Assembly (NCBI GenBank): GCA_937883885.1
Contig: CAKZXL010000925.1
Span: forward strand, 1-6,483
Source: an uncultured Aquincola sp.
GTDB lineage: Bacteria > Pseudomonadota > Gammaproteobacteria > Burkholderiales > Burkholderiaceae
DNA: 6,483 nt
Direction: 5' to 3'
In this document: positions 5,738-6,483 of the stretch, in pieces
How positions within the stretch are numbered: position 1 is the stretch's first letter
Layout of the letters: every line of letters starts with the position of its first letter
Notes under the pieces: generated by a model
The model's input: the letters and a program-made list of their open reading frames with translations, nothing else
Database searches by the model: none
Told to the model about the DNA's origin: nothing
Program-made: the position numbers and the translations under genes

Positions 5738-6381
5738 CCGCCGCGCGAAGGCGAGGCCACCGGCGGCGGCGCCAGCGGCAGGCCCTTTTCGGGGTGCACC
5801 GACGCAAACTCGCGCGCGAAGGCGGCGGTGAGCACCGCGTTGGTGGTGGCGTCCAGCTTCTGCTGCAGCTGCGGGTAGAGCCTGGCTTCTTCGTCCTGGC
5901 GGGCATGCTGCAGCACGGCGGCCTGCAGCGCGCTCACCTTCTCCTGCCAGGCGCCGCTTTCCTGCACGTTGGTGAGTTCCAGTTCGGCATTCATCACCTT
6001 CGCATGGGCCTGGTCGAGGTACAGCTTGTCGGCCTCTGTCACCAGGCCCAGGCGGGCGATGGCCGGGTACAGCACGTTCTCTTCGGCCACCGAGTGGGCG
6101 GTGAGCTGGTAGGCCAGCGTGCGCTGCAGCCGCTGGCGCCGCAGAAAGGTCTTGTCGGTGCTGTCCAGCAGCTCCTTGAAGGTCTGGTCCACCAGGAGGT
6201 GCTGGGCCTTGACCATGGCCAGCCAGTCGCCGCCGCGTGCGGCTGTCTGGGCCACCGCGCGGCGCAAGGGCAGCAGGGCGGCGGCGGCCGTGACGGCGGC
6301 GCCGGCGATCAGTTGGCGGCGTGCCGGCACGGGTGTGTCGGCCGCCTGGGCGACGAAGGGCTGGATCGGTTTTGGATGCAT
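5734..6381 (-). CDS. Tat-exported hemerythrin-like HHE domain protein
   Basis: This is a 215-residue protein with a four-helix HHE cation-binding domain, the fold that holds a non-haem di-iron site. Family members bind O2 or NO, handle iron, or have unknown roles. Candidate ligands are His61 (KAQHLLVD), His96 and Glu100/Glu101 (AHSVAEEN), His126 (QAHAKV), and His159 with Glu163-164 region residues (QHARQDEE). Both EE-xx-LYP signatures are present (ENVLYP and EARLYP). The N-terminus carries a twin-arginine motif (ARRQLIAGAA, Arg21-Arg22), an Ala-rich core and possible cleavage at AVA-Q (44/45). That implies export of a folded, metal-loaded protein to the periplasm, or anchoring there. The start follows GCGGAG by 8 bases; the frame extends upstream to 6480 but that part is Arg/Pro-rich and unlike a signal. 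The C-terminal 20 residues are Pro-rich and probably disordered. Domain is firm, physiological role unknown. Confidence 0.87.
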   Translation of the reverse strand: MHPKPIQPFVAQAADTPVPARRQLIAGAAVTAAAALLPLRRAVAQTAARGGDWLAMVKAQHLLVDQTFKELLDSTDKTFLRRQRLQRTLAYQLTAHSVAEENVLYPAIARLGLVTEADKLYLDQAHAKVMNAELELTNVQESGAWQEKVSALQAAVLQHARQDEEARLYPQLQQKLDATTNAVLTAAFAREFASVHPEKGLPLAPPPVASPSRGG

Positions 6382-6389
6382 GGCGATGG

Positions 6390-6395
6390 CTCCGC
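6390..6395 (-). promoter_or_regulatory. Ribosome-binding site of the hemerythrin gene
   Basis: On the minus strand GCGGAG lies 8 bases before the ATG at 6381-6379. This favours that start over the longer frame reaching 6480. Confidence 0.6.
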
Positions 6396-6419
6396 TGAAT
6401 GGGTGCCACCGCCACGGCA

Positions 6420-6434
6420 AGCCGGGTGCCGGCT
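6420..6434. repeat. AGCCGG-GTG-CCGGCT inverted repeat upstream of the hemerythrin gene
   Basis: Six perfect pairs surround a three-base spacer, 38 bases before the hemerythrin start. It could be a leader hairpin or an operator half. No T tract follows. It lies 5 bases from a second inverted repeat at 6440-6452. Confidence 0.3.
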
Positions 6435-6439
6435 CGCGC

Positions 6440-6452
6440 CGCCTGTCAGGCG
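6440..6452. promoter_or_regulatory. CGCCTG-T-CAGGCG dyad upstream of the hemerythrin gene
   Basis: This 13-base dyad has a single central base and lies about 58 bases upstream of the hemerythrin ATG. One-base-centred dyads of this size are typical of operators for dimeric regulators, but I do not recognise the site. No clear -35/-10 pair is visible next to it. Confidence 0.35.
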
Positions 6453-6483
6453 TCCGTCCCCGGCTGCCCTTCACGCGCAAAGT

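Noticed and set aside
4656..5906. A 416-codon minus-strand frame antisense to the methyltransferase
   Set aside because: It shows Arg/Ala/Pro-rich shadow composition, runs into the hemerythrin gene in another frame, and contains no domain.
1..6483. Defence system, mobile element, CRISPR, tRNA or integration site
   Set aside because: There are no transposase, integrase, direct-repeat array, tRNA-like cloverleaf or terminal inverted repeats, and composition is uniform across the window.

Overview
This window reads as ordinary chromosomal sequence from a very GC-rich proteobacterium. The nearly all-G/C third codon positions, the family types and the protein similarities I recall best fit Burkholderiales (the Rubrivivax / Ideonella / Leptothrix / Comamonadaceae neighbourhood). 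That placement is inference: there is no rRNA or marker gene. I see no mobile element, CRISPR array, tRNA or rRNA.

Layout. (1) Positions 3-245 (+) are the last 80 codons of a gene that begins outside the window and that I do not recognise. (2) It runs into a PldB-type lysophospholipase/monoacylglycerol lipase (257-1396, +), with the ribosome-binding site on the upstream stop codon. This version has a lipoprotein signal. (3) Facing it, with no base between the two stop codons, is a minus-strand pair. iorA-like (3625-4086) encodes the small [2Fe-2S] subunit and iorB-like (1397-3622) the Tat-exported molybdopterin subunit of an isoquinoline-1-oxidoreductase/aldehyde-oxidase type hydroxylase. (4) Upstream of that pair, on the same strand, is a small secreted protein of unknown function (4300-4614). 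(5) Divergent from it is a SAM-dependent methyltransferase of the RlmI-related COG1092 group (4803-5720, +). (6) Facing the methyltransferase across 13 bases is a Tat-exported hemerythrin-like HHE protein (5734-6381, -). The window ends in its upstream region.

How the genes fit together. The only clear functional unit is iorA-iorB: two subunits with a 2-base gap, the large one carrying the twin-arginine signal for both. They form a periplasmic molybdenum hydroxylase that must pass electrons to something encoded elsewhere. Four of the six genes make envelope or exported products: the lipoprotein lipase, IorAB (counted as two genes), and the hemerythrin. The small secreted protein adds a fifth. 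Nothing shows that these form one pathway. The noncoding interest lies in inverted repeats: an overlapping pair in the 4615-4802 divergent region, two in the iorA leader, one shared by the convergent stop codons near 5727, and two upstream of the hemerythrin gene.

I did not find a convincing undescribed system. The points most worth following are the unassigned electron partner and substrate of IorAB, the lipidated and cysteine-rich PldB variant, the unknown secreted protein, and the alternative hairpins in the divergent region.
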